Below, piece after piece: positions 50,601 to 59,134 of a DNA stretch of 64,000 nt. The position numbers and the translations under genes were made by a program. Below the pieces are notes generated by a model that saw only the letters and a program-made list of their open reading frames with translations, had not been told where the DNA came from and made no database searches. Origin of the DNA: Tildeniella nuda ZEHNDER 1965/U140 (GTDB lineage: Bacteria > Cyanobacteriota > Cyanobacteriia > Leptolyngbyales > Leptolyngbyaceae); assembly GCA_019358895.1 (NCBI GenBank), contig JAHHIG010000001.1:124001-188000 (forward strand), given 5' to 3'. Position 1 is the first letter of the stretch. Each line of letters opens with the position of its first letter.

Positions 50601-51416
50601 CTACTTTTTTTTCTTCTTACCTTTTTGGGCTTTCGGCTGAGCTGTTTTGCCAAAGCCTTGAGGCTTGGGTGGATTCAGCGCATCAAGTTTTTCGATGAGT
50701 TTTCTGATCTCATCCATTTCTGGTGTCATTTTTGGCTTCAGCGCTTCAGGGTCAAAGTCCGACTCTTGCTTGAGTCCCAGCTCTACCTGTACGCCAGCCC
50801 AACTTCCCACCATAAACTCATCGACCCGTTCGGCTGCAAATGCCTGTTCAATCAGTGGCGCAGCCTCGACGGCTTTTAGATCCAGCAGAGCGCTAATCAG
50901 AATCGTGTTGAGATCGATATCATTTTCGGCAGAAGATTCTAGCTGCTGAAGCATCGGCGCAACGCAGGCATCGCGGCTTTCTGGGTGCGATCGCGCAATT
51001 TCTAGCAAGCAGTCCACTGATGTATTCCGCGCCCACGTTTCATGAGCGGTATCGTGCAGGTAATCTGCCAGGACTGGGATCGCGGCTGTCCCTAGCATGG
51101 CGTAGACTTTGGGCAGTTCTTCTGTCACCCAGTCACTATCGCGTTCTTGAAAGAGCTGAGTCAGTGGGACGATCGCCGCTTCGGCGTGTAACTGTCCCAG
51201 CGATCGCCAGGCATGAATCGGTGCCCAAACGTCCAGCCGATCGTCGTCCAATTCCCATAAGGCTGGGTCAGTTGCCATGCGGATGAGTTCTGGTGCATCG
51301 TCTACCGTCAACCCAACGGTCTCAGGATAGTTGTGCCAGTCGTGCAAATCCATTTCATGACAATCGCCATAGGTGAGCAGCTTTGCTACTGGGTCATGGT
51401 AGGTGTCAAGGCTCAT
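50601..51416 (-). CDS. DUF1186-type HEAT-like repeat protein
   Basis: The start at 51416 (MSLDTYHDPVAKLLTYGDCH) gives 271 residues; the frame opens three codons earlier. The protein is helical. The N-terminal part has the DUF1186-like LTVDDAPELIRMATDPALWE and WAPIHAWRSLGQLHAEAAIV; helical repeats VPLTQLFQERDSDWVTEELP and TAAIPVLADYLHDTAHETWA follow with HEAT-like periodicity to about residue 190. The last 25 residues are lysine-rich (KAQKGKKKKK). Relatives in cyanobacteria have no experimental function that I can recall. It lies 31 bp downstream of hemC on the same strand and may be cotranscribed. Confidence 0.75.
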   Translation of the reverse strand: MSLDTYHDPVAKLLTYGDCHEMDLHDWHNYPETVGLTVDDAPELIRMATDPALWELDDDRLDVWAPIHAWRSLGQLHAEAAIVPLTQLFQERDSDWVTEELPKVYAMLGTAAIPVLADYLHDTAHETWARNTSVDCLLEIARSHPESRDACVAPMLQQLESSAENDIDLNTILISALLDLKAVEAAPLIEQAFAAERVDEFMVGSWAGVQVELGLKQESDFDPEALKPKMTPEMDEIRKLIEKLDALNPPKPQGFGKTAQPKAQKGKKKKK

Positions 51417-51446
51417 AGATGTCACCTGGTGTAGCTAATCGCTTCC

Positions 51447-52418
51447 TCAGCTTCGTTGTACGATTGCCAAAATTTCGTCCAAAATTTCCTGTGCGCCCTG
51501 TTTGCGAAGGCGCTGAGCCAGTTCTACACCCAGCGCTTCGGCTTCGATCGCAAGCCCACTCACGCTGTCTTTCGCCACTTTTTGCCCATCCAGGCTGATG
51601 ACAATGCCCGTTAAGGTGAGTCGATCGCCCTCTAGCAAAGTATTCACACCAATCGGCACCTGACAACCGCCTTCTAACTCGCGGAGGAACGATCGTTCCG
51701 CATAGCAACGGTAAGCGGTTGGCTCATGCTCCAGCGCTTTTAGCAGTAACAACACTTCCGCATCATCACTCCGACATTCAATCCCTAGCGCACCCTGACC
51801 CACCGCATGTAACGAGATTTCGGGAAGAATAATCTGATGAATGCGGTCTGCCATCTCTAACCGCTGCAAGCCTGCTGCTGCCAAAATCAGCGCATCATAC
51901 TCGCCTGCATCCAGCTTTGCCAGTCGGGTATTCAGGTTGCCTCGCACATCCTTAAAGCTGAGGTGGGGGTAATGATGCCGCAGTTGTGCTAAACGACGCA
52001 GTGAAGATGTACCGACAACAGCGCCTTCTGGCAAGGTTGCTAACTGCTTGTCTTTGTGCTTCTCGTGCACCACCAGAGCATCAGCGGGATTCTCTCGCTC
52101 AGTTACGCAGCCTAAAACCAGACCTTCTGGCAGATGAGTGGGCAAATCTTTGAGCGAATGCACGGCAAAATCAATATCACCGCTGATCATGCCGACTTCG
52201 AGTTCTTTCGTGAAGAGACCTTTATCACCAATTTTCGCCAGCGCCACATCCAAAATCTTGTCGCCCTGAGTGCTCATGGTGTGGACTTCAAAGGTTCTAT
52301 CTGGGAAGGCTTTTTGCAATTCTGCCTGTACCCAATGAGTTTGTACCAGTGCGAGCTGGCTTTTGCGAGAACCAATACGAATCGTGCGAGTAGCGATCGG
52401 CGTTGCAGTAGGCGACAT
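51447..52418 (-). CDS. hemC: Hydroxymethylbilane synthase HemC (porphobilinogen deaminase)
   Basis: HemC links four porphobilinogens into hydroxymethylbilane for haem, chlorophyll and bilin synthesis. The 323-residue protein has the substrate-binding [20 protein letters not shown] near residue 13, [20 protein letters not shown] near 89, and [20 protein letters not shown] near 141 followed by NLNTRL. The cysteine that carries the dipyrromethane cofactor is in [19 protein letters not shown] near residue 250. All family landmarks are intact. The gene is followed by the DUF1186-type gene on the same strand and is preceded by a 235-bp intergenic region with no recognised element. Confidence 0.96.
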   Translation of the reverse strand: MSPTATPIATRTIRIGSRKSQLALVQTHWVQAELQKAFPDRTFEVHTMSTQGDKILDVALAKIGDKGLFTKELEVGMISGDIDFAVHSLKDLPTHLPEGLVLGCVTERENPADALVVHEKHKDKQLATLPEGAVVGTSSLRRLAQLRHHYPHLSFKDVRGNLNTRLAKLDAGEYDALILAAAGLQRLEMADRIHQIILPEISLHAVGQGALGIECRSDDAEVLLLLKALEHEPTAYRCYAERSFLRELEGGCQVPIGVNTLLEGDRLTLTGIVISLDGQKVAKDSVSGLAIEAEALGVELAQRLRKQGAQEILDEILAIVQRS

Positions 52419-52653
52419 AATTCAGGGCTTGAAACGAGCTTCAAAAGTCACTCTATCCACCTTACCGCAGTGTGTAACCCGTTTGTAGAAGTGTAAGAAG
52501 CGTAATCGTTACAGATGTTTAAGTAGATTCCTCATCTTTTAACCAGCAATATGAACGATCGTGCTAGAAGGAAAATTTCGAGCTTGTTAGTTTTCAAATT
52601 CCAGAAATCAGGCTAATAATAGGGGTGCTTTGTGCGTTGCCAGCTAATTAGCG

Positions 52654-53088
52654 ATGATTACTTACCGGGAGAATGAGAATCTATCCTTTGAAGAATATTA
52701 CGACTTCTTGAAAAGAAGTGATCTTGGTGGTCAATATCCGAAGGAGCGGTTTGAGGAAAGGATAAGAAGGCTCTTGGTTCAGCGGTCAATTGCCATCACA
52801 GCCAGAAACGATGAAGGGAAACTGATTGGAATAGCCTTCGGTATTACCGATTTTGTTTACTTCCTGTTTGTCACAGATCTTGGTGTTGATAGAACTTATG
52901 CAAAACAAGGCATAGGAAGCGAGTTATTGATTCGCATCCAAGATGCCGTTGGTGGAGCAGATGACATTACGGTCGTAACTGTTGCACACGAAACTGCGGC
53001 AGGCTTCTACGAGAAGTGTGGCTACGTATCGGAAGATTGTCTGTTTTGGAAACCTTGTCAGCTTTGGGGCGAATTTAAAGTAACTTAG
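52654..53088 (+). CDS. GNAT-family N-acetyltransferase
   Basis: The 144-residue protein starts MITYRENENLSFEEYYDFLK. The acetyl-CoA loop is seen as LGVDRTYAKQGIGSELLIRI near residue 76 (the Q-x-x-G-x-G/S motif), preceded by the strand LFVTDL, and the last conserved element is ETAAGFYEKCGYVSEDCLFW near 118, matching the A..FYEK.GF motif. The region around it is less GC-rich than its neighbours. The substrate is unknown. Small GNATs of this length resemble the PaiA/YhbS-like group. It is followed 37 bp later by a HicB gene on the same strand. Confidence 0.85.
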   Translation: MITYRENENLSFEEYYDFLKRSDLGGQYPKERFEERIRRLLVQRSIAITARNDEGKLIGIAFGITDFVYFLFVTDLGVDRTYAKQGIGSELLIRIQDAVGGADDITVVTVAHETAAGFYEKCGYVSEDCLFWKPCQLWGEFKVT

Positions 53089-53125
53089 CTCAATCACGTG
53101 ATGAAAACTGGGGACGCGAATCAGA

Positions 53126-53356
53126 ATGAAGCGTGAATCTCTAGAACACTACCTGAAGCTTCGTTACCCCATTACGGTGTACCCGGAGGCGGAAGGCGGC
53201 TATGTCGCGATGATCAAAGATCTGCCAGGATGCATCACGCAGGGTGAAACGCCAGATAAAATCATGGCAAACATTGAAGAAGCACGACAACTCTGGATCG
53301 AAACGGTGTACGAACACGGCGATGAAATTCCGCTACCATCTGATGAGTTTGCCTAA
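53126..53356 (+). CDS. HicB-family antitoxin
   Basis: The 76-residue protein has the HicB fold: YPITVYPEAEGGYVAMIKDL PGCI pattern around residues 14 to 37, then GETPDKIMANIEEARQLWIE near 40. HicB proteins are partially degraded RNase-H-like antitoxins that neutralise the HicA mRNA interferase. No HicA gene (about 60 residues, with the GSHHVY motif) lies upstream or downstream. The protein has no C-terminal DNA-binding domain, unlike longer HicB proteins. It is followed after 10 bp by a YgiT-type zinc-finger gene, probably in one operon. An orphan antitoxin or a new pair is possible. Confidence 0.85.
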   Translation: MKRESLEHYLKLRYPITVYPEAEGGYVAMIKDLPGCITQGETPDKIMANIEEARQLWIETVYEHGDEIPLPSDEFA

Positions 53357-53366
53357 ATGAAAGATG

Positions 53367-53609
53367 ATGAACGCTTTTCAGCAATGTCCTAGTTGTGGTG
53401 GTGAATTAGTCAAAAAGAACGTGCAGAAGCTGTTGCGCGGCGGGATGCACACGGCTGTTTTGCAGGTTAAGGCTGAAGTTTGTCTTCAGTGTGGTGAGCG
53501 TTTATATTCTGAGGAAACCGTCAGACGCTTTGAAGACATTCGAGCAAAGCTGAAAAATCAGCAGGTAGAAGAATTTACACCGTTGGGTCGATCGTTTCAG
53601 GTCAGCTAA
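53367..53609 (+). CDS. YgiT/MqsA-type zinc-finger protein
   Basis: The 80-residue protein begins MNAFQQCPSCGGELVKKNVQ and has two CxxC pairs (CPSCGG near residue 7 and VCLQCGERLYSEE near 39), the zinc site of the N-terminal MqsA/YgiT domain. Residues 45 to 70 (EETVRRFEDIRAKLKNQQVE) are helical. It lacks the HTH domain of full MqsA antitoxins, as is usual for YgiT-type zinc-finger proteins paired with DUF4258 toxins. No DUF4258 gene is seen next to it. The HicB gene 10 bp upstream overlaps its ribosome-binding region. Taken together the two may be a hybrid antitoxin operon. Confidence 0.82.
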   Translation: MNAFQQCPSCGGELVKKNVQKLLRGGMHTAVLQVKAEVCLQCGERLYSEETVRRFEDIRAKLKNQQVEEFTPLGRSFQVS

Positions 53610-53843
53610 TCGAACACCCAATATTGCTTCTTGGGAGTCGTTGCAACTTCTGTAAGAGGAAGGGGCATTGTGTCTGGAGCAGTTGATCGCCCACATCACG
53701 ACTTAGGCGATCGCATGTCCAATACTTAAGATCTACGCAAGTTTCCTCAAAAGAATAAATAAGCAACGATAATCGAGCTTATTCTGATCAATGGTTTTTT
53801 TGATTAGCTGAACAATAATCGTAGCTGTAGGTTTGGATATTAC

Positions 53844-55418
53844 ATGCGCGTTCTACTCCTGTATCCGCTGTTTCCGAAGTCGTTCTGGTCATTTGATAAA
53901 GCGCTTGAACTCGTTGGACGCAAGGTATCGCTGCCACCATTGAGCCTGACGACTGTGGCAGCGATTTTGCCGCAAACCTGGGAATTTCGTCTGGTCGATC
54001 GCAACATCCGGTATGAGAGTGATGCCGATTGGTATTGGGCAGACCTGGTGATCATCTCTGGCATGATTGTGCAGAAGCCAGACATGCTGTATCTCATCGA
54101 ATCGGCAAAGCGGCGGGGTAAATTAGTCGCAGTGGGTGGTCCCTACGTCACCTCTGTCCCCGAAGCAGCGCAGGCAGCAGGAGTAGACTTTCTGGTGCTG
54201 GATGAGGGCGAAATTACGTTACCCATGCTGGTAGAGGCACTGGAACGGGGTGAAACCTCTGGAGTCTTTCGTGCCGATGGTGAAAAGCCTGCAGTGACGG
54301 ATACGCCCGTGCCCCGGTTCGATTTGCTGGAACTGGACGCTTACGGCGATATGTCGGTGCAGTTTTCGAGAGGCTGTCCATTCCAATGCGAGTTTTGCGA
54401 CATCATTGTGTTGTACGGACGCAAGCCACGCACCAAAACCCCGGCTCAACTGCTGGCAGAGTTACAGACGCTCTACGATTTGGGCTGGCGACGCACGATC
54501 TTTGTGGTGGATGACAACTTCATCGGCAACAAGCGCAACGTCAAGCTGATGCTGAAAGAACTGGCTCCCTGGATGAAAGCGCACGGCTATCCCTTTAGCC
54601 TTTCTACCGAGGCATCGGTGGATCTGGCACAAGATCAGGAACTGCTGGATCTGATGATTGCGGCAAACTTTACAGCGGTCTTCTTGGGCATTGAAACGCC
54701 GGATACTGATAGCCTCTCAATGACGCAAAAGTTCCAGAATACGCGCAATTCTCTCGTAGAAGCGGTGCAAACCATTAACCGTACCGGACTGCGCGTGATG
54801 GCTGGGTTCATCATTGGGTTTGATGGCGAAAAAACAGGGGCGGGCGATCGCATCATCGATTTTGTGGAAGCAACCGCCATTCCCCAGGCGCTCTTCAGCA
54901 TGTTACAAGCGTTGCCCAACACGGCTTTGTGGCATCGGCTGGAAAAGGAAGGACGGCTACGGGCAGGCGATGGTGAGGCAAATATTCACCAGACGACGCT
55001 CACAAATTTTGTGCCCACTCGTCCGTTAGAAGAAATTGCACGGGAATACGTCCGCTGCTTTTGGGAACTGTATGAACCCGATCGCTATCTGGCGCGAGTC
55101 TACCGTCACTTTTTGGTCATGACACCTAGTCCCAACAAAAAGAAGTTTAAACTGCCAGGGTTGGTAGATATACGCGCCATGCTAACCATTTGCTGGCGAC
55201 AGGGCATTCAACGCAATACCCGGTGGCAGTTCTGGCGACAGTTCGTTTCCATCCTGCGGCGTAACCCCGGCGTGTTCAAGCATTACCTTACCAACTGCGC
55301 CCTGCTGGAACATTTCATCGATTACCGCGAAATCGTGCGCGATGAAATTTATACCAAGCTGACTGAGTATCAACCAGAAGAGTTGACGGAGAAAGTCGTG
55401 GCGATCGCAGGTAAATAA
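53844..55418 (+). CDS. B12-binding radical SAM protein with DUF4070-like C terminus
   Basis: The 524-residue protein has a Rossmann-type cobalamin-binding domain in residues 1 to 130 (MRVLLLYPLFPKSFWSFDKA, LVAVGGPYVTSVPEAAQAAG). A radical-SAM domain follows, with the iron-sulfur cysteine motif RGCPFQCEFCDIIVLYGRKP near residue 178. Downstream, FVVDDNFIGNKRNVKLMLKE and FLGIETPDTDSLSMTQKFQN fit the barrel. Residues 400 to 500 (VRCFWELYEPDRYLARVYRH) match the DUF4070 region found in many such proteins. Members include the hopanoid C-2 methylase HpnP, but this protein cannot be assigned to HpnP from sequence reading alone. No hopanoid genes are adjacent. The gene is convergent with the cysteine hydrolase. 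Confidence 0.88.
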   Translation: MRVLLLYPLFPKSFWSFDKALELVGRKVSLPPLSLTTVAAILPQTWEFRLVDRNIRYESDADWYWADLVIISGMIVQKPDMLYLIESAKRRGKLVAVGGPYVTSVPEAAQAAGVDFLVLDEGEITLPMLVEALERGETSGVFRADGEKPAVTDTPVPRFDLLELDAYGDMSVQFSRGCPFQCEFCDIIVLYGRKPRTKTPAQLLAELQTLYDLGWRRTIFVVDDNFIGNKRNVKLMLKELAPWMKAHGYPFSLSTEASVDLAQDQELLDLMIAANFTAVFLGIETPDTDSLSMTQKFQNTRNSLVEAVQTINRTGLRVMAGFIIGFDGEKTGAGDRIIDFVEATAIPQALFSMLQALPNTALWHRLEKEGRLRAGDGEANIHQTTLTNFVPTRPLEEIAREYVRCFWELYEPDRYLARVYRHFLVMTPSPNKKKFKLPGLVDIRAMLTICWRQGIQRNTRWQFWRQFVSILRRNPGVFKHYLTNCALLEHFIDYREIVRDEIYTKLTEYQPEELTEKVVAIAGK

Positions 55419-55442
55419 CTTCTCTCACGCAGCCAATCTCCT

Positions 55443-55470
55443 GTAGGGACGTTACATGTAACGTCCCTAC
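55443..55470. repeat. Perfect 28-bp palindrome (GTAGGGACGTTACATGTAACGT core)
   Basis: GTAGGGACGTTACA is followed immediately by its reverse complement TGTAACGTCCCTAC without a loop. The element sits between the convergent stops at 55418 and 55467 and overlaps the last codon of the cysteine hydrolase gene by a few bases. This palindrome is known as a dispersed repeat in cyanobacteria, and its position would let it act as bidirectional terminator. Confidence 0.75.
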
Positions 55471-56153
55471 AAACGCAACAGGGTGTTAGACGTGCCAACC
55501 CAGCCGATCGCGCCGTTTTCACTTTGCACGACCGCGATCGCTGCTTGGTGTTCGCTGGGATTGAAAGCAGCACAGCAGTCTTCTAGCAGCAGACAATAGA
55601 AGCCGAGATCGCTGGCGTGACGGTAAGTTGCTAACACGCAGCATTGGGTGGTTACGCCTGTGAGCAGCAGATGGGTAATACCGCGATCGTGCAACTGTGC
55701 TTCTAAATCAGTGCCAATGAAAACCGATTGAGCAGGCTTATCAAGCTGGAGTTCTGTGTCTAAAGGGCTGAAAGCATTCAGCAGAGCAGTGCCGGGTTCG
55801 CCTTGCACGAGAAACCGCCCCATATTGCCCCGTGTCCCCACTGGGTAGCCTGCGTTGGTGTATCGGAGTTGCTTGCTGGGTGAGACATCGGACAAATCCG
55901 CTGGATGACTTTCGCGGGTGTAGACGATCAGGATGCTTTGACGGCGACACCACTCAATCACCGTTTGGATACGAGGTACGATCGCGCTGACAGCCGACAA
56001 ATCGGCACCCAGATCATGACCGCAGAAGCCCTCTGGATGGCAGAAGTCGTGCTGCATATCGATGACCAGGAGTGCCGTTTTGTTTAGCGCGATCGGAAAG
56101 GAATGCGGTCTAGCCGCTAGAGCTAACGAACGATCGAAGCCAGACATCATCAA
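55467..56153 (-). CDS. Isochorismatase-family cysteine hydrolase
   Basis: The 228-residue protein begins MMMSGFDRSLALAARPHSFP and has the family triad: aspartate in ALLVIDMQHDFCHPEGFCGH near residue 32, lysine in LQLDKPAQSVFIGTDLEAQL near 138, and nucleophilic cysteine in HLLLTGVTTQCCVLATYRHA near 170. The cis-peptide VTT motif before the cysteine is present. Relatives are isochorismatases, ureidoacrylate and biuret hydrolases and nicotinamidases; the CHP stretch after the aspartate suggests the amide-hydrolysing group RutB or BiuH. It is the third gene of a cluster with a NitT/TauT binding protein and a creatininase, so the substrate is probably a small amide or guanidino compound. Confidence 0.88.
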   Translation of the reverse strand: MMMSGFDRSLALAARPHSFPIALNKTALLVIDMQHDFCHPEGFCGHDLGADLSAVSAIVPRIQTVIEWCRRQSILIVYTRESHPADLSDVSPSKQLRYTNAGYPVGTRGNMGRFLVQGEPGTALLNAFSPLDTELQLDKPAQSVFIGTDLEAQLHDRGITHLLLTGVTTQCCVLATYRHASDLGFYCLLLEDCCAAFNPSEHQAAIAVVQSENGAIGWVGTSNTLLRL

Positions 56154-56163
56154 TGCACCCGTT

Positions 56164-57225
56164 CTACTTCATCGCGGTGACATATTGCGGTTCAAGCACT
56201 TTCGATAGGTCAGGCACCGTTTGAATTTGTCCTTGAGCTTTCAAAAATTCTGCCAGTCGGGTCATTGGCTTCAGCAGATATTGGTCGCTGTTGGCATCGC
56301 CTAACATGGCAATATTGGTTGCCTTATCGGGAATCTGAATGCCTTTTAGCTGCTGGTCAAGTTCTTCAGGCTTAATTTTGAGCTTGGCGGCACCAATTTT
56401 CAAACCTTCTTCACGATTTGTTTTCAAGAACTCGACACCCTTGAGGTTGCCTTCCACAAACGCTGCAACGGTTTTAGGATTCGCCTGCACGAATTTTGTA
56501 CTGAAGATGTAAAGGTCAGCGATCGCCGTGGGCATTTGCTTCGAGCTATAGATGACTCGTCCATCTTTTTGAGCCGCGATCGCTTTGTCACTGAACGGCG
56601 AGTAGGAGTAAGCAATCTCAACTTTGCCTGCCTGGAATGCGGCAGCGGCAGCATCGGGAGGCGTGTTGACTAGCGTGACATCCTTACCCGTTAAGCCAGC
56701 TTGATCGAGAATTTGCAGCAGAAAGAAGTGACCAATCCCACCCAATTCGACCGCGATCTTTTTGCCCTTGAACTCTTTAATGCTCTTGATGCTGTTCCGC
56801 GCCAGAATGACATCGGCACCAACAGATGTATCTTCGACCGTCACTACTTTGAAATCGACCCCTTTAGATGCCAGCGTGACAGCTTCAGACGTGACGGGTG
56901 CCAACCCATCCAGTTGACCCGATGTAAAAGCTGGAAATGCCTGTGCCACCGTATCAAACACTTTGATTTTGAGATCCAGCCCTAAGTCCTTAAAGAAGCC
57001 CTTTTCTTCAGCAATGCGGAGTGGAGTATTGCCAATCCAGGTAGTAATGCCGATCGAGGCTGACGTTGCGCCAGCGCCTCCCGACATGGCTGGTGATGCC
57101 GAAGACTGTGCTGAAGGGGCTTCAGGTGGCTTCGCGCAGGCATGAACACTGGCTCCTGCGATCGCGCCAGTCATCATCCACAAAGCCTGCCGACGTGTCC
57201 AACGAGGTGACTTAGAGAAGGTCAT
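56164..57225 (-). CDS. NitT/TauT-type ABC substrate-binding lipoprotein
   Basis: The start at 57225 (MTFSKSPRWTRRQALWMMTG) gives 353 residues. A twin-arginine-like signal with a lipobox-like GASVHACAK near residue 30 suggests a lipid-anchored periplasmic binding protein. The NMT1-like fold shows SIGITTWIGNTPLRIAEEKG near residue 56, TSGQLDGLAPVTSEAVTLAS near 98, ELGGIGHFFLLQILDQAGLT near 158 and PPDAAAAAFQAGKVEIAYSY near 185. These proteins bind nitrate, sulfonates, pyrimidine precursors and similar small molecules. It has no permease or ATPase gene beside it; the permease and ATPase at 13090-14966 are of the matching type. It lies 10 bp upstream of the hydrolase gene. Confidence 0.9.
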   Translation of the reverse strand: MTFSKSPRWTRRQALWMMTGAIAGASVHACAKPPEAPSAQSSASPAMSGGAGATSASIGITTWIGNTPLRIAEEKGFFKDLGLDLKIKVFDTVAQAFPAFTSGQLDGLAPVTSEAVTLASKGVDFKVVTVEDTSVGADVILARNSIKSIKEFKGKKIAVELGGIGHFFLLQILDQAGLTGKDVTLVNTPPDAAAAAFQAGKVEIAYSYSPFSDKAIAAQKDGRVIYSSKQMPTAIADLYIFSTKFVQANPKTVAAFVEGNLKGVEFLKTNREEGLKIGAAKLKIKPEELDQQLKGIQIPDKATNIAMLGDANSDQYLLKPMTRLAEFLKAQGQIQTVPDLSKVLEPQYVTAMK

Positions 57226-57324
57226 TAATACTGCCATCCATACGAACTCAGGGCAAATTGTGACACTTGCAACTCGGTTAAAATGAAGCACTCGCTACAT
57301 CACTGTAGAAACAATTGTGCGTCC

Positions 57325-58101
57325 TCACTGAACAGAGCTAAATTCATGCCGAATTGCCTTAGTAATGCTCTCTGTAAGCTGCTCTGCCATCAAGCGACCC
57401 TTCTCGGCGCTGGCTCCTTTTGCAGATGACAACACTCCCGACTGAGGCACCCATTCTGTGCGAGTAGGATACATGTCATAGGGCGGAAAGTTGGCAGGCG
57501 CAATAGTGGGAAGCCGATCCAGTGCTACCAGGTCGGGACAAAAATGCAGCATGAGCGATGTTTCAATTACCGCAGCATGTTCCAGTGCAAACCCCGGAAA
57601 GCCGTCAGGAAAGACGTGGCTTAACGTTTCTTCGGTGCAAAAATCCCAATATTCCAGGCGCATGATGCTCAGTGGATGGGCGGTTCCCAGTTCACGCATG
57701 GCAAGATCAATGCCTTCAGTGAGAAACCATTGATTTTCGTAGTGTCCATCGACAACCACAAGGTTTTTAACCCCGTGGCGAGCAAACTCACGAATGACAT
57801 CGCGGGTAATTTGGCTCAAACTTTGTCCATCTAGGCTAGTCGTACCCGGAAAATGCTGCCCACCACCCGACTTGGGCTGCGATTTGTAGCCGTAGCTGAG
57901 GGTTGGCGCAACCAATCCGTTTAGGTTGGTCGCAACAGACTGGGCGATCGCTGCACTCAGCAACGCATCTGTCCCCAGCGGCAAATGTGGACCGTGCTGC
58001 TCCAAGGCACCACAGGGCAGCAGCAGTACTAAGCTGTCATCCTGCAACCGTTCCTGGTAGGCGACCCAACTTAACGCACTCATCAATACAGTCATGTTCA
58101 C
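57325..58101 (-). CDS. Creatininase-family amidohydrolase
   Basis: The 258-residue protein matches creatininases: LLLPCGALEQHGPHLPLGTD near residue 26 holds a glutamate and histidines for metal binding, TLSYGYKSQPKSGGGQHFPG near 64, VKNLVVVDGHYENQWFLTEG near 110, and EHAAVIETSLMLHFCPDLVA near 175 with further metal ligands. Creatininases hydrolyse creatinine or related cyclic amides; others, such as MftE and ArfB, act on peptides or formamides, so the substrate is open. It heads a three-gene minus-strand cluster with the binding protein (100 bp to its preferred start, 34 bp to the longest frame) and hydrolase. An ATG two codons later is also possible. Confidence 0.9.
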   Translation of the reverse strand: MNMTVLMSALSWVAYQERLQDDSLVLLLPCGALEQHGPHLPLGTDALLSAAIAQSVATNLNGLVAPTLSYGYKSQPKSGGGQHFPGTTSLDGQSLSQITRDVIREFARHGVKNLVVVDGHYENQWFLTEGIDLAMRELGTAHPLSIMRLEYWDFCTEETLSHVFPDGFPGFALEHAAVIETSLMLHFCPDLVALDRLPTIAPANFPPYDMYPTRTEWVPQSGVLSSAKGASAEKGRLMAEQLTESITKAIRHEFSSVQ

Positions 58102-58207
58102 TCCTCAATGCTCTGATTGGACTTTAGACGATTCACCTCAGTAAAGATGTTTGTCAAAGAGGCTTTCATCTAGCAGAATCAAACATGCTGTACGCATGGA
58201 GCGATCG

Positions 58208-58969
58208 ATGGGACGACTGAATGGCAAAGTGGCACTGATTACGGGCGTCGCGTCTGGCATTGGGCGATCGGCGGCTGAGCTGTTTGTCGCGGAAGGCGCA
58301 CTGGTGTTGGGGGTCGATCGCAATGAGTTGGCAGGGAACGCACTGGCAGCAGCCTTGCAGACAGACGGACAGTTTCAGTTTTTTGCTGCTGATTTGTCTA
58401 CACAAGCTGCCTGTGCTGCAACCGTTGACCATTGCTGCAAAATCCACGGACGCATTGATATTCTTTACAATAATGCCGGAATCGCGGTCATTGCACCTTT
58501 TGCCAGCACTGATGCAGAAACGCTAGAACGCGTGATGGCAGTGAACTTTAAATCGGTTTTTTACTTGTGCCAGCAGGCGATCCCCAAAATGCAGCAGCAG
58601 GGTAGCGGCGTGGTCATCAATACCGCATCGGAACTGGCGATCGTCGCGCAACCTCTCTATGCCGCTTACTGTGCCAGCAAAGGCGCTGTGCTGTCGCTAA
58701 CTCGTGCGCTGGCGCTGGAATATGCTAAGGACAATATCCGCATTAATGCCTTGTGCCCGGGTCCGATCGCCACGCCGATGCTGCAAGGTGAGTTTGACCA
58801 GGCAAACGATCCCGCACAGGCGAAGCAAGAGGGTATTGCAACCATGCCGATCGGACGACTTGGCACACCAGCCGAAATTGCCCAGGTCGCGCTGTTTCTT
58901 GCCAGCGATGCGCCTACCCTGATGCATGGTGCCGCGTTGGTTGTCGATGGTGGGAAGACAATTTTTTGA
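58208..58969 (+). CDS. Short-chain dehydrogenase/reductase
   Basis: The start at 58208 (MGRLNGKVALITG) has GGAG seven bases before it and gives 253 residues; starts at 58196 or 58151 would extend the N terminus. The cofactor motif is LITGVASGIGRSAAELFVAE near residue 9, NNAGIAVIAPFAST near 85, the catalytic serine in VINTASELAIVA near 138, and the tyrosine-lysine pair in YAAYCASKGAVLSLTRALAL near 152. The C-terminal LFLASDAPTLMHGAALVVDG is typical of classical SDRs. After the TG-rich motif an aspartate (GVDRNEL) suggests NAD preference. It is divergent from the creatininase cluster and may act in the same pathway. Confidence 0.9.
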   Translation: MGRLNGKVALITGVASGIGRSAAELFVAEGALVLGVDRNELAGNALAAALQTDGQFQFFAADLSTQAACAATVDHCCKIHGRIDILYNNAGIAVIAPFASTDAETLERVMAVNFKSVFYLCQQAIPKMQQQGSGVVINTASELAIVAQPLYAAYCASKGAVLSLTRALALEYAKDNIRINALCPGPIATPMLQGEFDQANDPAQAKQEGIATMPIGRLGTPAEIAQVALFLASDAPTLMHGAALVVDGGKTIF

Positions 58970-59134
58970 GGATGAGTTTTTGAGGATGAGCGATCGCCTA
59001 GCCTCGATCGTGGCAGCTTGATGCTAAATTGTGACTCTGGCACTCAATCCCGGCAATAATGGCTCCTTCAGTGAGCTAACAGCAGTGGTTAAGACTTCTG
59101 TAAACCACTGCTCTAAACCATTCTTCTGACCAAA

